Source: Patiria miniata
Taxonomy: Eukaryota > Echinodermata > Asteroidea > Valvatida > Asterinidae
Direction of reading: 5' to 3'
NCBI RefSeq assembly: GCF_015706575.1
Contig: NW_024037074.1
Location: 28,447,334-28,511,333, forward strand
DNA length: 64,000 nucleotides
Shown here: positions 47,027-59,150 of the stretch, one piece after another
How the letters are laid out: the number at the start of each line of letters is the position of its first letter
How positions within the stretch are numbered: position 1 is the stretch's first letter
Made by a program: the position numbers and the translations under genes
The notes under the pieces: model-generated
Database searches by the model: none
Told to the model about the DNA's origin: nothing
What the model saw: the letters and a program-made list of their open reading frames with translations, nothing else

Positions 47027-47557
47027 GGGTCATTCTATGTCAGACCAAAGCACATTTTTACCTCATGTCTTCCGATTTTGATAAAAAAATATTGTGCTTG
47101 TAGGTCCTGATGAGCAATGAATGCACACCAATTTTTAGCCCGATCCGACCTACTATGAGGTCAGGGCAGAAACCATAAAAAAACGGACATTTTTAGAGTA
47201 AAATACCACCCTTTTGGTAGAAATATGTCAAAACTATGTCAATTATTATCGAATATATGCGGATTTGGTATCAAAACAATAAAAATTGCATGCTGAAATC
47301 AACTCCTTTGACAAAATTAGATTTTGTGAAAGTAGGTCACGTGACCTTTAACATATTATTGTGACCTTTTTATGTACTAATGTATCATTCCGAAAATCAA
47401 CGAAATTAAAATGACTTGATAGAGCATGTTTTCCTCTTTCAGAATCACTTAAAATCAAATGTGGTCTTCGAAATTTACAACTTTATGACTATTTTTGTAC
47501 AGTTGGTAGGTTACAAATTATAGACTTTACATTAGAAATCAACCCACACAACCTACT
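47027..47557 (+). mobile_element. Half copy (one arm) of the fold-back element
   Basis: Starts GGGTCATTCTATGTCAGACC and matches the left arm of the 40062-42144 element through ATTAGAAATCAACCCACACA, then stops at a SINE fragment. The sequence to its left matches 57905 of unit 5; about 2.7 kb of spacer, including the decayed unit, is missing here. Confidence 0.7.
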
Positions 47558-47562
47558 CGTCT

Positions 47563-47757
47563 AAAGGCGCCTATTATGACCATGGAGCATAGCCTGAGAT
47601 CGAACGAGTTTTATTTTTAGGAAAACCGCATGGCACGGAGAAAAATCCTCGTGGCACAGGAGAGCACCAACGCACAACTCTACTCACATGTGATCCGGAC
47701 CGTGGTCACGTTGGTGAGAGGCGACCGCTTTACGCAAAAGCCAGCGACGCCACCATA
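47563..47757 (-). mobile_element. Degraded SINE fragment, family 1
   Basis: AAAGGCGCCTATTATGACC through GCACAACTCTACTCACATG to CGCCACC near 47753 matches the family 1 head and body. The B-box region is largely lost. It is the ancestral copy of block Q. Confidence 0.6.
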
Positions 47758-48730
47758 AATGCTAGTATAATGTAGTCAGGACAAATAATGAAGGAAAACT
47801 GAAACGCATCCCCCACGCCTTTCGATTCTGTAACGGCTAGCTTGTCGGGTATCAGGCACTTTCACCTGCCCCTCCCCTCCCCACTCATAGCCTAACATAA
47901 CGGAAGCACATCGACAATTTGGTTCTGTATCCGCCGTAGAAGGGCATGGTGTTAAGGTTGGGTTGGGTCTGAAGGTTGTAAGGCATTGATAAGGTGGTTG
48001 CGCCCGCAGATTGATGGAAAATGGGTGAGGTGGGGGTGGGCGTGGCAAAGCCTGGGTGAGAGAGGCTGGATAGGGTGAAAGTTGAACCCACGTCAGCTTA
48101 CGGGCAGGTATGTTAGGGGCAGGGTCGTTGCCAAGTGCAGCAGTGAGGTCTGAGTACCCAATTTGGTAAAACTGGTCTGCGCATTAAACACGCGGCCAGC
48201 TCCTAATTCCAGACGGCGTAGTACGGACGTCCTGTCCTCTTTGCCCCTGGTTATAGTAATAATAATAATAATAATAATACTAATTTTGGAGGCTAATCAT
48301 CCTGACTCGCAGCTGGTATGCTGAATTGCGAAGGACGCGGCTACAACGTGGTCGGGCCGCTGGCACGTAAAGGCGCCTATGGCTGCCGGCCACATCGACC
48401 CATATATGACCACGGAGCACAGCCTGAGATCGAAAGTGTTTGATTTTTTCCGGAGGGAGGAAAACCGGAGGGCCAGGAGAAAAACCCTCGTGACACAGGA
48501 GAGAAGCAACGCACAACTCTACTCACATGTGATCTGCGGCCAGGATTCGAACCGTGGTCACCTTGGTGAGAGACGAGCGCTTGACGCACAAGCCACCCAT
48601 GCCACCTATAGTGATTTACCCCCCACGTGATTTTCAAATATCCGATGGCAGATTTATTTCAGTAAAAATATTATTGCTGTACGTTCCCATCGGAGTCAAA
48701 CTCATGGTCCCGGCCGGATGTTGAGAAACG
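47757..48730. repeat. Spacer block Q upstream of gene 5
   Basis: Same landmarks as 28491-29110 (TAATGTAGTCAGG, CTGGATAGGGTGAAAGTTGA, GACGTCCTGTCCTCTTTGCC), interrupted by a young SINE at 48257-48606. Confidence 0.7.
48257..48606 (-). mobile_element. tRNA-derived SINE, family 1, young insertion with target duplication
   Basis: The tail is a TAA/ATT microsatellite (48257-48282). The head near 48606 has GTGGCTTGTGCGT and a perfect B box GGTTCGAACC-type motif (GGTTCGAATCC on the minus strand). TATAG flanks both sides (48252-48256, 48607-48611). Units 0, 2 and 5 have the empty site CTGGTTATAGCTGTCCC. Confidence 0.9.
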
Positions 48731-50680
48731 ATGCGTCACTTCAAACTCAGTGGCGTAACCCGGAAAGCTAGGGAGGGCGTGCCTCGACCACTCAGGCCTT
48801 CCTGGGATTCGGGGAGGCGCTTAACTCTTTGAATGCTTCCTCCAGAAAATGAGGAGTCTAAATTAAGGTCCCTTTAATGAACCACGCCAATGAGTAATAC
48901 TTCACGGCGTAAAGCCCCAGTCACACCTTTGCGTATCCTAATTCCTTATGAGTTCCTTATCAAATATTTTCAATACGCAGCCGTACGCTCAATTAACGTC
49001 GAAATGTTTTGATCACTTTGACTTATGTGCGACGCACATCTAGCGTACAAGTAACGAATTCAGCGCATCCAGTGCGTATGAGATGCGTATGAGTTCCGTA
49101 TGCAGTGTACAACATTTTTTTTCGGGCTGCAAATAAGTCAATTTGCAGTGCGCATACCGAGCGTATTCCGGACGCACCCGACTTATGCCGACCGCATGCT
49201 TGACGCACTTCTGAGCGTATTCCCGCCGCATTCCCGCCGCTCGCCGTCCAGAGTGCGTTGCATCTGCGCTGCAAGTACGCTATGTATACGTCCAATACAG
49301 GCGGCTCATATGCTGACGATGTGCGTCACGAACACATAGCGTACTCGTAACGCACTCGACCGATGCGGGACCGATGAGCTGCGTATTTATAACTTTTGAC
49401 CTGCGTAACAGCGTACGCAGCGTAGTTTTGTGCATGCCCCATAGATATAGAATAAAAAGACTTTATTCTATATCTATGGCATGCCCAAAACTATCCTGCG
49501 TACTGGGCCGTACCATGCGTATATCTACGTACATAAAACCTACACAAAACGATAGAGATGCATATGAGTTGCGTATTGTGCGTACGACTGCGTATGAAAA
49601 AAATGTCAATGCGCAACTCATAAGGAATTAGGATACGCAGAAGTGTAACAGGTCCCTAATATCTCTCGAAAATACTAGGTTTGAAAACGACACACCCTAG
49701 ATAGGTATAAGAATAGGTACTGTTTGGAATTGAGGGCAGTATTGTTCCGCTAGAAATCAGGCACACTCAGGGGCACACTTAGTGATTATTTTTGACTTTC
49801 GGTAGGACATGGGCCACCGTCTTTTCAAATTGTCTCAGTAGGTATTCTTATAGGCCGGCCTATTTTAGCGGGGAAAACTGTTAGTTGTCATCAGCAGAAA
49901 ATTGATGAGTGAATTACTGAAAACAGTGGCACTCGATGGGTTACCCAACGAAAAAACAAATGTCACTACACGACTGTTAATGTTGTAAAAATAGATGTAC
50001 TCTTCCTCTTCCTGTCGACGAAACTATTAATAGAAAGGGGAACATCATCACTCTAGCATTAAATAAGCACCCCATTTCTCCACTTCAGCATATTGGTTCG
50101 GGATCCGCCATTGGCTGCCCAGGGTGGTTAGAAGGGAGAAGGGATGGTGGGGCAGGGGATCAATATGGGAATTCGTGCTTGGCTTGGAGATCAGGCTATT
50201 GAAGGCTAGTGTTTTCTAAGAAAAGGAGTTTGTTGCACATGGTAGGATCCAAACAGTTGGGGTAAGTTTGAGATTAGGTTTGATTAGGCGAGGGTCAAGA
50301 TCGGGGTTGGCCTAATATGTGTTTAATTGTTGGTATATGTTGGGCTCAATAAGCGGAGGTGGGTGGTCCTCAATTAGGGGGTGGGGAGAGGGGGTCTGCA
50401 GATGCAAGGTCGATTGCATGCCAAGAAGTTGCCGAGCCGAGCGCACGTTTGACTAGTGGATGGGGATAGATGAATGGTTGTAATTAAGTTGCCTTTGGGA
50501 ACGGCTGGGTTCTGCAAAATAAGTATACTTCACCGTAAGAGGGCGGCAACCGTACATGGACTGGACTTTATGCACACAATAAATTCAAGTTCTAATTACC
50601 TTTTCTTTTCAAGCTAGATTATTACGCCTTCGTTTTTCAATCAAAAATGTAGACTGCATAACTACAAAATACTAGCCACC
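48730..50680. repeat. Conserved upstream spacer of gene 5, interrupted by a DNA element
   Basis: Collinear with 2560-3785, interrupted at 48913-49656. No gene is visible. Confidence 0.7.
48913..49656. mobile_element. 744-bp Harbinger-like non-autonomous element
   Basis: The terminal inverted repeats are long: AGCCCCAGTCACACC at the left against GGGACCTGTTACACT (reverse complement of the right), both followed by a perfect GCGTATCCTAATTCCTTATG. TAA occurs once in sister spacers (GGCGTAATATCTC) and on both sides here (48910-48912, 49657-49659), the TWA duplication of PIF/Harbinger. The interior is dense in GCGTAT/GCGTAC words and has a hairpin of 18-bp arms (49439-49456 with 49462-49479). No transposase is seen. 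Confidence 0.85.
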
Positions 50681-51100
50681 AAATGCGTGGCTCCATTAAA
50701 TAACACGATGCGCAAAACAAACACTGATTGAATCACGTATGGCCGGTATACGTCATTATTCTATTCACCAATCATAGTTAGTCACCCAACAAGTCATTGA
50801 CCACAGGTGAGTGGTCTGTGATTGACAGGTGCCAATCACATTCCACGTGTTTGATTGTGTCACCGACATCAATACAATCACTCCATCAATTAGATGCGTC
50901 TATTTGAGTGTCGGTTTTACAAGCTTCGGGTTTAACGTGTGGCAATGTAACATTAACATCATTTCCCTCTCATCAATATGAAGCGAGTCAGTGATATGTG
51001 ATTGGCAGGGCGTAGGGGCCAATCACAAACCGGGCATGCAAGTTCCTCAGTCACTGCTCCGGAAATCGACGTCAATATTTAAGTCACAAACTGCCAGCTC
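50681..51100 (+). promoter_or_regulatory. Promoter of C1q-collagen gene 5
   Basis: Same element order; the proximal left CCAAT partner is GTGATTGGC. TATTTAAG lies at 51076-51083 after CGACGTCAA. Initiator-like TCACTCA places the start near 51101. Confidence 0.72.
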
Positions 51101-51184
51101 ACTCATCACAACGACCGCTGCTCATGTCCACGTCCAGACAACAACCCAAGAGAACTGTTTGCAAGATCGAACAAGAATTGGACG
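51101..51184 (+). other. Gene 5 non-coding exon 1 (5' UTR)
   Basis: 84 nt ending GGACG before GTGAGT at 51185. An upstream ATG (CTCATGTCC) is present. Confidence 0.7.
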
Positions 51185-51320
51185 GTGAGTGTTTAAAACA
51201 ATCTTTTACGATAATTCTTCCAACTTTGGGATTGATCTTTTTGACTCCCGTGTCCATACGTTAACTCGATAACTTATCGATAGGTGCTTGAATAGTCACC
51301 AGATATTATAATGTATATAA

Positions 51321-51700
51321 GGCCAACACAAAAAAAAGTCTCCGGTTTCTGGTTTGGAGTTTGCCCAAAAAGTGGTGCGGCGACGCTTTTTTTTTGGGTT
51401 TTTTTTTACCTTTTTTTTTGCTTCAAATGTTGGCTGATGACTGCAAATGGTGCCCGACTTAACTTAGTGCAAATATTATGGGAGAATAGAGAGGCCACAT
51501 AAAGCTTATTCTCGATCATAACCCCATCTAAAAACACGTTAAAATTGTGCAGCAGCAGGATTCCAGTCGAACCAGTGAGTTTGGCGGTTTTGAGACATCA
51601 TCTTTCATTTAAAAAAAAAATATATATATTTTGCCGACGCGCATGGCTACAGCGACGCGAGCGCATACCAGAAATCGGAGATTTTTTTAGGGGGGGGGGC
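51321..51700 (-). mobile_element. Harbinger-like short inverted-repeat element, family GGCC, 380-bp copy
   Basis: Ends AAGTCTCCGGTTTCTGGT (left) and ACCAGAAATCGGAGATTT (right). TAA precedes (51318-51320) and follows (51701-51703). The interior matches 4601-5303 in reverse orientation, for example GAGAGGCCACATAAAGCTT. The insertion point differs from that in unit 1. Confidence 0.7.
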
Positions 51701-52555
51701 TAATATAGCTGAATTAGCTCTTAGTCTGAACAGTTGCTGTAGGTTCATACCAACATTTTATGAGGCCAAAGTTTCAGGCAATAAAAGCTAAGAACAAACT
51801 AATCAGGGTTTTTATTGTATTTATTCGGAATAAGGAATTCCTGTCTGACGATATTATCGCTGCTACTTCCATGGTGCACTCTCAACAAACAATTGTCCAA
51901 AATTCTGACTGATTTCTCTAGCGCTTAGAAACTTACTTGAATTCTTGTCACTACCGATAGCACACTATAAATTCGTTTTTATTGCCATTAAGGTTCGCCA
52001 GTTTTTCAGTTATACCTGGCTAAAGGTTTTCAAGAGCGTTTTTCATGACGTTTCATATTGTTATTGAGGTTCACGCACTCAAATAAATAAAACATATAAT
52101 CCCGATGCGATGCGCTCACCTTTTTTTTCCCCCGGCAATCACTCTTAACTAGTTCAGGATAAAAGGTTATGCGGAAGTTGGCCACGGAAGAACGTATAAA
52201 GGAAATTGGGACATCTCAAACATCCTGTCCTATGTTGTGTTATTTAAAAGTGGGATAATCTCAATACCCTCTGTGCTTTGTTTTTAAACTGTGTCATTTT
52301 ACTAGTTCACATGTAGTGCGCCATTCCGGTTTGAACACTATGCACGTATAGGCCTGAGCGTTACTTTTTAGCATTGCGTGATAAAAGTGTCACTGATCAG
52401 AATAGACTAGAGGGCGCACATACGAACGGACCAGATCATGATCAAACTTTATTCAAGTTCAAATTGCTTTATCTACCTGGATTCATTTCTAGGAATCATG
52501 TAAATAGTTGATGTTTGTACAAATTATTCGGGCCGTCTGTTCTGCTGTCCGACTT

Positions 52556-53039
52556 CAACGTTTGAAGTACCAGCTTTCAGAATAATTCACTTTGCATTTA
52601 GGGTTCCACTGATTCTGTTGAATATCTTTTTGAAAAAGTAATATTGTTAGTGTTTAGGGTGTGCAATAACAGTACTGATTTTCGTAAACCCTAAAGATTT
52701 TCCGAGACACAGTCATGGTTGACAAACAAATGGTGGCTGATGCTAATAGCCAAACCGGTGCGCTGATTTCCCACCACCGGGGAAACAATTCTTTTTGCAA
52801 CGTTTGAAGCACCAGCTTTCAGATGAATTCAGCCATGTTTGCTTGCAGTTTCCACTGAGAATGTCACGTAGATTCTGTAAAATATCTTTTTGAAAAAGCA
52901 ACATTTTCAGTGTTTAAGGTTTGCAATAATAGTATTTTTTTTAACCTTAAAGATTTTCCAAGACACATTCATGGTTGGCAAACAGATGGTGGCTGATGCT
53001 AATGGCCAAACAGGTGCGCTGATTTTCCACCACCGGGGA
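52556..53039. repeat. 242-bp tandem duplication in intron 1 of gene 5
   Basis: 52556-52797 and 52798-53039 are direct repeats beginning CAACGTTTGAAG. The junction uses a CAACG match between TTTTTGCAACG and TTCAACG. Units 1 and 2 have one copy. Confidence 0.8.
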
Positions 53040-53778
53040 AACAATACTTTTTGTAACGACTGTAGCTTAACTGCGGTGGTCCACGTGTAATATTTCCGCC
53101 ACTATACTTCACTGGTTTGAGATTGGTTTCTCATATCAATGCAGAAAATAACTCAATAACTCATTTTCAAAAAAATGGTATTATTTTCCGCCAGCAATCT
53201 GCTCACGTGTGGACGATTTCTTTCGTGATAAAATTCAAGAACATTACATCGAGTTGAGTAGTTCTTATTTTACATTTTCTCTCAATTAAGCTTGACAATA
53301 TCATAGTATTTTGTGGCAGACTGTGTTTGTGTATGTACCGTTAACGTTTTGGTCACCACTATAAACAGAAAACGTCATTCAATTCAAAACAAAGATGCGA
53401 AAGTGATATTTAAAGAAGTGAGGGATCCCCTCCCCTACAACCAGCCGTATCGTATTGTCGAAAAGAAATTTGATTGATTTTCAGGGGTTTTTTTTCATCA
53501 AGGCCTATATGTTTTATTTTCAAATGGTGATTAAAAAAAAATAACTGTTCAATATAAAAATCTGTCTTTCTTCGTAAGAGGCCGATTTTGGGCGAGTGCT
53601 AAAAAGTTCATTCTTTCTGTCACTTGATAGACACTTAACAATACATGGTTAAGTTCTGATATGCACGTTTCATGATTCCTTCCCTGACATTTGAAAAAAA
53701 ATATGGTACATTCCTTTATTCAACTTTTCCAAACATCATGTCATTTTATACCTTGGTTTGACACTGCCACATTATCTT

Positions 53779-53926
53779 CAAAGAGAGTTTATTGCCGGGG
53801 GCGAAGTTTGTGCCGGGATCAGGGTGAGGTTGGTAGGGCTCTCTCAATCGAAATTTGCCTTTTTTTAGAAATGTTCGGTCACTGCCGGGGGAGGGCGCCT
53901 CCTCCACACCACTGGATTCGCCACTG
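53779..53926. mobile_element. Ancient hAT-like MITE in intron 1 of gene 5
   Basis: Orthologous to 7495-7651; ATCTT at both edges, right end GGATTCGCCACTG. The left end is damaged (CAAAGAGAG). Confidence 0.55.
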
Positions 53927-54209
53927 ATCTTGCTAAACTGCTGGATTTTATTAAACATGTTCTACTTTTGTAAACGTATGCATGAATGTGAATTCCCGAG
54001 CAGGACTGAAAACAAAAGCACAACAGATTTAAAAAGAACCCATCTTTTCATTTACATGTTATCCCCTTGCCCCCCGGATAGGCCACTGCCATATCACGCC
54101 GACACATTCTCTGAATAATGATTCCTCCAAATTATGTCTCGTATACAATTTTTTCAGTTTATGTAGTGATTTTGTTTGTAATTTTAGGCCCTGATTTTTT
54201 TTTTTACAG

Positions 54210-55037
54210 ATGAATATCTGCGTGGCCACCATTCTGTCAATCGCCCTCCTTCTGGGGAATTCTGTCAAGCTCCGAGCTTCTGTTATTGGGCCGGTTCCCT
54301 CGGACGGTGATGGTCCTGCGTCTCAGGTGTGTCAGCAATGCTGCCAGGGACCTGCTGCAATACCCGGCATACCAGGTCTGCCTGGGCCAGTAGGACCGAT
54401 GGGGCCGTACGGTCAGCCGGGGTCAAAGGGCGATGCAGGTCAGCAAGGTGAGATTGGCCCTATTGGATCTATGGGTGAGCGAGGAGCACCTGGGAACACT
54501 GGGTCTAAAGGTGATAATGGGATTGGACTGCCCGGCAAGATAGGTCCGAGAGGGCTACCTGGTTTTATTGGAGGAACTGGGAAAACTGGTGTCAAAGGTC
54601 AGAAGGGTGAACCAGGGGAGACACCAGACGACTCCAACCAGCGGGTGGCATTCACCGTGGTGAGGACGAGCAACTCAGATACCTCTACGAGTAACGACTA
54701 CCGTTTGCCCTTCCAGCAGGCCGAGACCATTCTGCCGGGTACCAGCTTCGATCTCGAGACCGGCACGTTCAACTGCAGTGTGCCGGGCACCTACGTATTT
54801 ACGTTTTCTGTTCTTAAGTATAGCAACAGCGGTTCCCTTTACATTTATCTTGTTAAAAACGACTACAAGGTGATTACTACCCATGGTACATCAAATCAAC
54901 TTGGTCAGTTGTCTGGTAGCGCGGTAATGGTCCTGCAACGAGGAGACACGGTGTATCTTAACATGTACGGTAGGGCGCAGAGTTCTTCGACCTATCACTA
55001 CACCTCATTCAGTGGCTTCCTCCTTTTCTCCGAATAA
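54210..55037 (+). CDS. Secreted collagen-C1q domain protein, gene 5 (type A), coding exon
   Basis: 275 residues, type A, closest to gene 1 in coding sequence, 3' UTR and the 200 bp before the acceptor. It begins MNICVATILS (Lys2 to Asn) after the acceptor TTTTACAG. Signal peptide, CQQCC at 41-45, 28 collagen triplets with interruption GDNGIG, and the C1q domain from QRVAFTVV to SGFLLFSE. Head loops: SNSDTSTSNDYR, SGSLYIYLVKNDYKV, NQLGQ and MYGRAQSSSTY. GPIGSMGERG keeps the Gly-X-Y pattern. AATAAA overlaps the stop (55033-55038). Identity is firm; ligand and immune role are inferred. Confidence 0.93.
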   Translation: MNICVATILSIALLLGNSVKLRASVIGPVPSDGDGPASQVCQQCCQGPAAIPGIPGLPGPVGPMGPYGQPGSKGDAGQQGEIGPIGSMGERGAPGNTGSKGDNGIGLPGKIGPRGLPGFIGGTGKTGVKGQKGEPGETPDDSNQRVAFTVVRTSNSDTSTSNDYRLPFQQAETILPGTSFDLETGTFNCSVPGTYVFTFSVLKYSNSGSLYIYLVKNDYKVITTHGTSNQLGQLSGSAVMVLQRGDTVYLNMYGRAQSSSTYHYTSFSGFLLFSE

Positions 55038-55314
55038 ATGTATAATTAAATAAATAAAATTAAATCACAACGCATAAATATACAGGAGCAGTGCTGCATT
55101 TTTTTGGTTTCGCTTTCCATTTTGCCACAACAGTATAAACCAATGAATTAAAAGAAAAATATTCAATGTCATGATAATAAGAAAGATACTTGATTCTTAA
55201 TACAAAGCATTTTACATTCAAGTATCAAAACGCTTTACAAGACATTAAAACTGCGTAAAAAAAACAGTCATAATTAAAAAGAAGTAAAATATATGAAAAA
55301 TATATTTTGAAAAA

Positions 55315-55670
55315 GATGGTTTTAGCTGTGATTAAAAAACCCTTCAAATTCATTATTTTTTGCTCAAAAAACGCGGAAGTCTGCACGGTCACTGTATGCC
55401 TTGCCAGGCTTTGGACGAACTTTAGGAAGGTTAAACTGAACCCCATCCCAGCTTTAGTACGAATGTTAAACGCGTGAACTGATATTTACTCTGTGAAGTA
55501 CCGTAGCGCTGCCTCACCATGGAGGATAGGTTTGAAAAGTACTGAAGTATCTTGAATTCATTCTGCACCGTAACCGAGAGCCAACGTAGTTCCTGAAGTA
55601 CGAGCGTACGACCCTTCCTTCTGCATATATGTTGTTATTTCTTAAACTGGTAATCGTATGAAAAAAAACA
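55315..55670 (-). mobile_element. CR1/L2-like LINE relic downstream of gene 5
   Basis: Matches 9885-10240 nearly base for base. Minus-strand LTFLKFVQSLARHTVTVQTS is visible. Decayed. Confidence 0.55.
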
Positions 55671-55727
55671 AACAGTTACAATAGTCTGTCTTGGGAGTAA
55701 TAAATGCATGTATTAAAACAATACTGT

Positions 55728-55825
55728 TGTTAATTCAAATTAGGTTTTGCCCTTCACCGACGTTTAGGCAAAACCTAATTTGATTTATATCACCCCGACG
55801 CAAACTTCCATCTTATAATAATAAT
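55728..55825. repeat. Private stem-loop insertion in the gene 5 3' flank
   Basis: Perfect 16-bp arms CAAATTAGGTTTTGCC (55736-55751) and GGCAAAACCTAATTTG (55767-55782) enclose a 15-nt loop. The surrounding 90-100 bp is absent from units 1, 2 and 4, where the sequence runs directly from a TGTTGT run into TTTTTTTCATTTGC. Confidence 0.75.
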
Positions 55826-57540
55826 GTTCTTGTTTTTTCAGTTGCATTTCCGATACCGTATACAGCTAGAGATTAAATGAAGTCTGGTGATATCATTTAT
55901 TTATCCTCGAAAACTTTTTTTCTTGAAAAAAAAAAGAGTTTCAAATTGCGCCACAGTGAACCAAGAACTCTCAACTTTTGTTAAACACTTTATTTAGTAT
56001 CCTATGTTATACATGTGTAATTGAGTTTTGGTTTCATGTTAAAAGTTGAGTTTTAGAGCTTTCACTATGATGAAATTGTTTACAATTTAATGCAATTTGA
56101 GTTAATAATGTGACACTATATCAGTAGATTACGCAATTATGATTCTATAGTATATATTTGATTCTAAGAAACATTTCTTTCCAAGTATACATTTGAGGAT
56201 GTGCTCTGTTTAACAGCTTAACTAAATTAGGCACAGAAATTAATCATATAACATTTAATCAGTATCGAATATGAATACTCAAAAACTGTATTTTGAACAT
56301 TACTTTAATTGAACATTTAGCTTTTAACAATGTGAAAAACCTTGTCCCACTCGTAATACATTCCATCTAATTCCTCTCAGGAAAGTAAAATTACAGAGAA
56401 ATTTTGACCGTTTACTGAAGACAGTCAGTAAAATCGTTTGTCGTTGAAATGAACGAGCAAATCCCAGTCTGAATCTTACGCATAAAATAATTTCTTATTA
56501 AGGACTTAAATCTGTCATTACAGTTAACAATTCTAATCCTTTGATATCACAAATTATTGCGAACAGAGTCAGTTAATTACCTGTATTTTTGTCCAAATGT
56601 GTTTGTTTTGACTTCTAGATTTTGGGATCGTGTTAATGAAATGCCGGGTTAACATTTGTTGAGGATGGATGGGGTGGAGGATGAATGAATAGTGGTGTCG
56701 AGGGGGTTAGGGATTGAAGATGAGGGGCGGGGAGCAAAATATGATGCCGATTGTTACTTATCTTTCAATAATTCATCAAGAACAATGAATGGCACGTAGA
56801 CGATGGTGTAGTCTACTTATCCCATTTACCCCACGGAATCTTACAATGCTAAAACATGTAGACAGAACAAAATGAGAAACCAAAAATGCTGGATGTCAGG
56901 CCCATGTATCTTTGCCCCCCTCCTTCCTCCCCCAACACAACAGGAAGCCCACCGACAGTGTTGTTCTGCATCCGCCTGTGATGCGCAGGGTGTTCAGGTT
57001 GGCTTGGGTTTGAAGGGTGATAGAGATAAGGTGGTTGCGTTTCGCAGATTAATGGGAGATGGGTGAGAATGAGAGGGAGAGCATTGGTGAGAGAGGCTAA
57101 ATAGGGTGAAAGCTGTACGATTTCCTCATACGCTCATCTTTCAAACGCCGGGTATGTTAGGGCCAGGGTCATCGCCACGTGCATGGGGGAGGTGGGTGTG
57201 TGCAGGGGCTGATGCAGGAATTTTCGCAGGAGGGAGGGGTTCATCGGCAAAACAAATCTGACATGCAGACATGTTTTTTTCCGGACACTTGACCTCCAAA
57301 AGGCGGACATTATTTTTATTACTAGTAAAGCATGTTCTTCCGCAATTTTTAAATATCCGTTGGCAGATTTATTTTAGTAAAAGTAGCTTTGCAGTACGTT
57401 CCCATCGTGGTAAACCATGGCCCTGGATGCGAATTTTCTTTTCCGAAACTACACCCACATACATGGTTGCTTAGCGCCCTGTACGATACTTTTATGATAC
57501 GTACGCAGGTATAACATTATATTTTCCCCCACATTTTGGC
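55825..57540. repeat. Type A 3' flank and block P, gene 5 spacer
   Basis: Collinear with 10330-11990. The hAT-like end here reads GCAGGGGCTGATGCAGGAAT (near 57203). No gene is visible. Confidence 0.65.
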
Positions 57541-57620
57541 GAGCAGTGCGATAGCTCACACGATAGGGTTGTGATTTTGCATTGCGAAGTTGCAGGTTCG
57601 ATTCACCGTTGTTTTGTCCC
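57541..57620 (+). mobile_element. tRNA-like SINE head, family 3
   Basis: GATAGCTCACACGATAGGG and GGTTCGATTCACC at the site orthologous to 13905. Confidence 0.5.
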
Positions 57621-59150
57621 CGATTTGTTTTTCTTTTCTAACCTTAGGCTTCAGAGGATATTTTGTTAAAGGGAAATAAAGTCCGAATTTCATTACGTTC
57701 GAATTCATTTCTTTTTTCTAATTTATATTTTTTTCTCACGTTTTTAGAAAAGTAAATTCCAAAACGCCATAGCGTACACCCATTATGCGGATGACGTTTG
57801 GGAAAAAAAAATCGCACCCATGCAGGATGGTAAAGGGCGCACACCGGTAAATAGGCCTAAACCCATCCGCCAAGTGCATGGAAGAAAGTTAAACCCTCAA
57901 AATATTCTATATTAGAGAGTTCTGAGAGCCATAAAATTGGGGATTTGAAGAGATATTGTAACTCCTCTGGCCCGGACTTGGTTCTTCCAATTCTGAGCAT
58001 TTTGGATGCAATTGGGCTCGAAAGTGGCGCTATTGTGTCATGTTGTGAAGGGATCGTTTTTGAAGATGGCTACTGTTCCACTTTGGGAAAAAATAAGGGT
58101 CGCCTTCTTTGGGTGAGAATATCTCGAAAAGTCAATGGTCAACCCACAAAAAAATGAAAATAAAATAACAGATGCCATGTTGATTACCTTTTTGTTCTGT
58201 GCAATTATACCTATGAGAGTTCTGAGTGTTTTTACAAGAATTTTGAAGTATGGGCATTTAGCATTGGTGTCTATGGGAATTTTAATACAGGGCTGCACCC
58301 CAAGACCTGTAAATCGACTCCTAAAGACATAAGTGATAATTACACGTATTTCCCGATTTTTTTTTTTTAGAAATACTTATGACTGTAGATCTCCAACACA
58401 TGGTGTTTGAAATTTTAATTTAATACATGTAGCATTTCTTGAGTTGTTGCCCCCCACTCCAAACGAGTTAATTCTGTATTTCAAAATTAAAATTTCGTCC
58501 AGTGGTTTTTTTCATGGTGACTGCGTCATTATGGGGAAACTGTCAAACAATGAAACATTAATACATGTTTGACCGAAACAAGTAAAGTATCCTAAACGCG
58601 AAAAATACAATGAAAACAGAAATTCAACGTTCAAGAAATATGACACATTCTTTTTTTTAGGGGGGAGGAGGGGGGGGGGCAATAACCCAAGCCTACATGG
58701 CCCAGATGTTTTAAGTTGTAAGTTCGGCCTGTAATCGGTCTTTATGTATTACTCTTCAGGAGATTCTTTTTTCGCGAGACACCGTCAAACACCTAATGAA
58801 AGTTTATTTCGAGAAAAAAAATAGTGTTAAGTTTCCATCAATAGAGAGGGCGCCTCATAAATAGTGGTCTCCACAAAGCGAGCAACTGCCAAGCCCCCAT
58901 TGGCAAAAACCATAAGCGTAAAAAACATTATCTTCAATAGTGTGTTTTCTGGTAAAGTGCCCCAAGCTGGTAATGTGGCCCCTCCCCCTCCCTAATGCCC
59001 GGGGCTGCCAATGGTTCTGCTTCTCAGACACTCAAGTTAATACCGATTTCTCTCATCGAAACTTCATTTAAGAAAAAAAAAAGCTTGTTCCCGCTGTCAT
59101 ATGAAAATCAGACTCCTGTGAAAACTTATAACACCTTCACCCTAGTATTG
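57620..59150. repeat. Spacer between block P and decayed unit, gene 5 to gene 6
   Basis: Collinear with 13986-15540. No gene is visible. Confidence 0.6.

Larger units (their letters stand above)
51185..54209 (+). other. Gene 5 intron 1 (about 3.0 kb)
   Basis: GTGAGT donor and a long T run ending TTTTACAG. It contains a Harbinger-like element (51321-51700), a 242-bp tandem duplication (52556-53039) and the ancestral MITE (53779-53926). Near 54025 about 835 bp present in gene 1 (7750-8580) is missing. No further exon is supported. Confidence 0.65.

Noticed and set aside
49023-49339. Several frames within the 48913-49656 element
   Set aside because: They arise from repeated GCGTAT/GCGTAC words on both strands; no transposase motif is visible.
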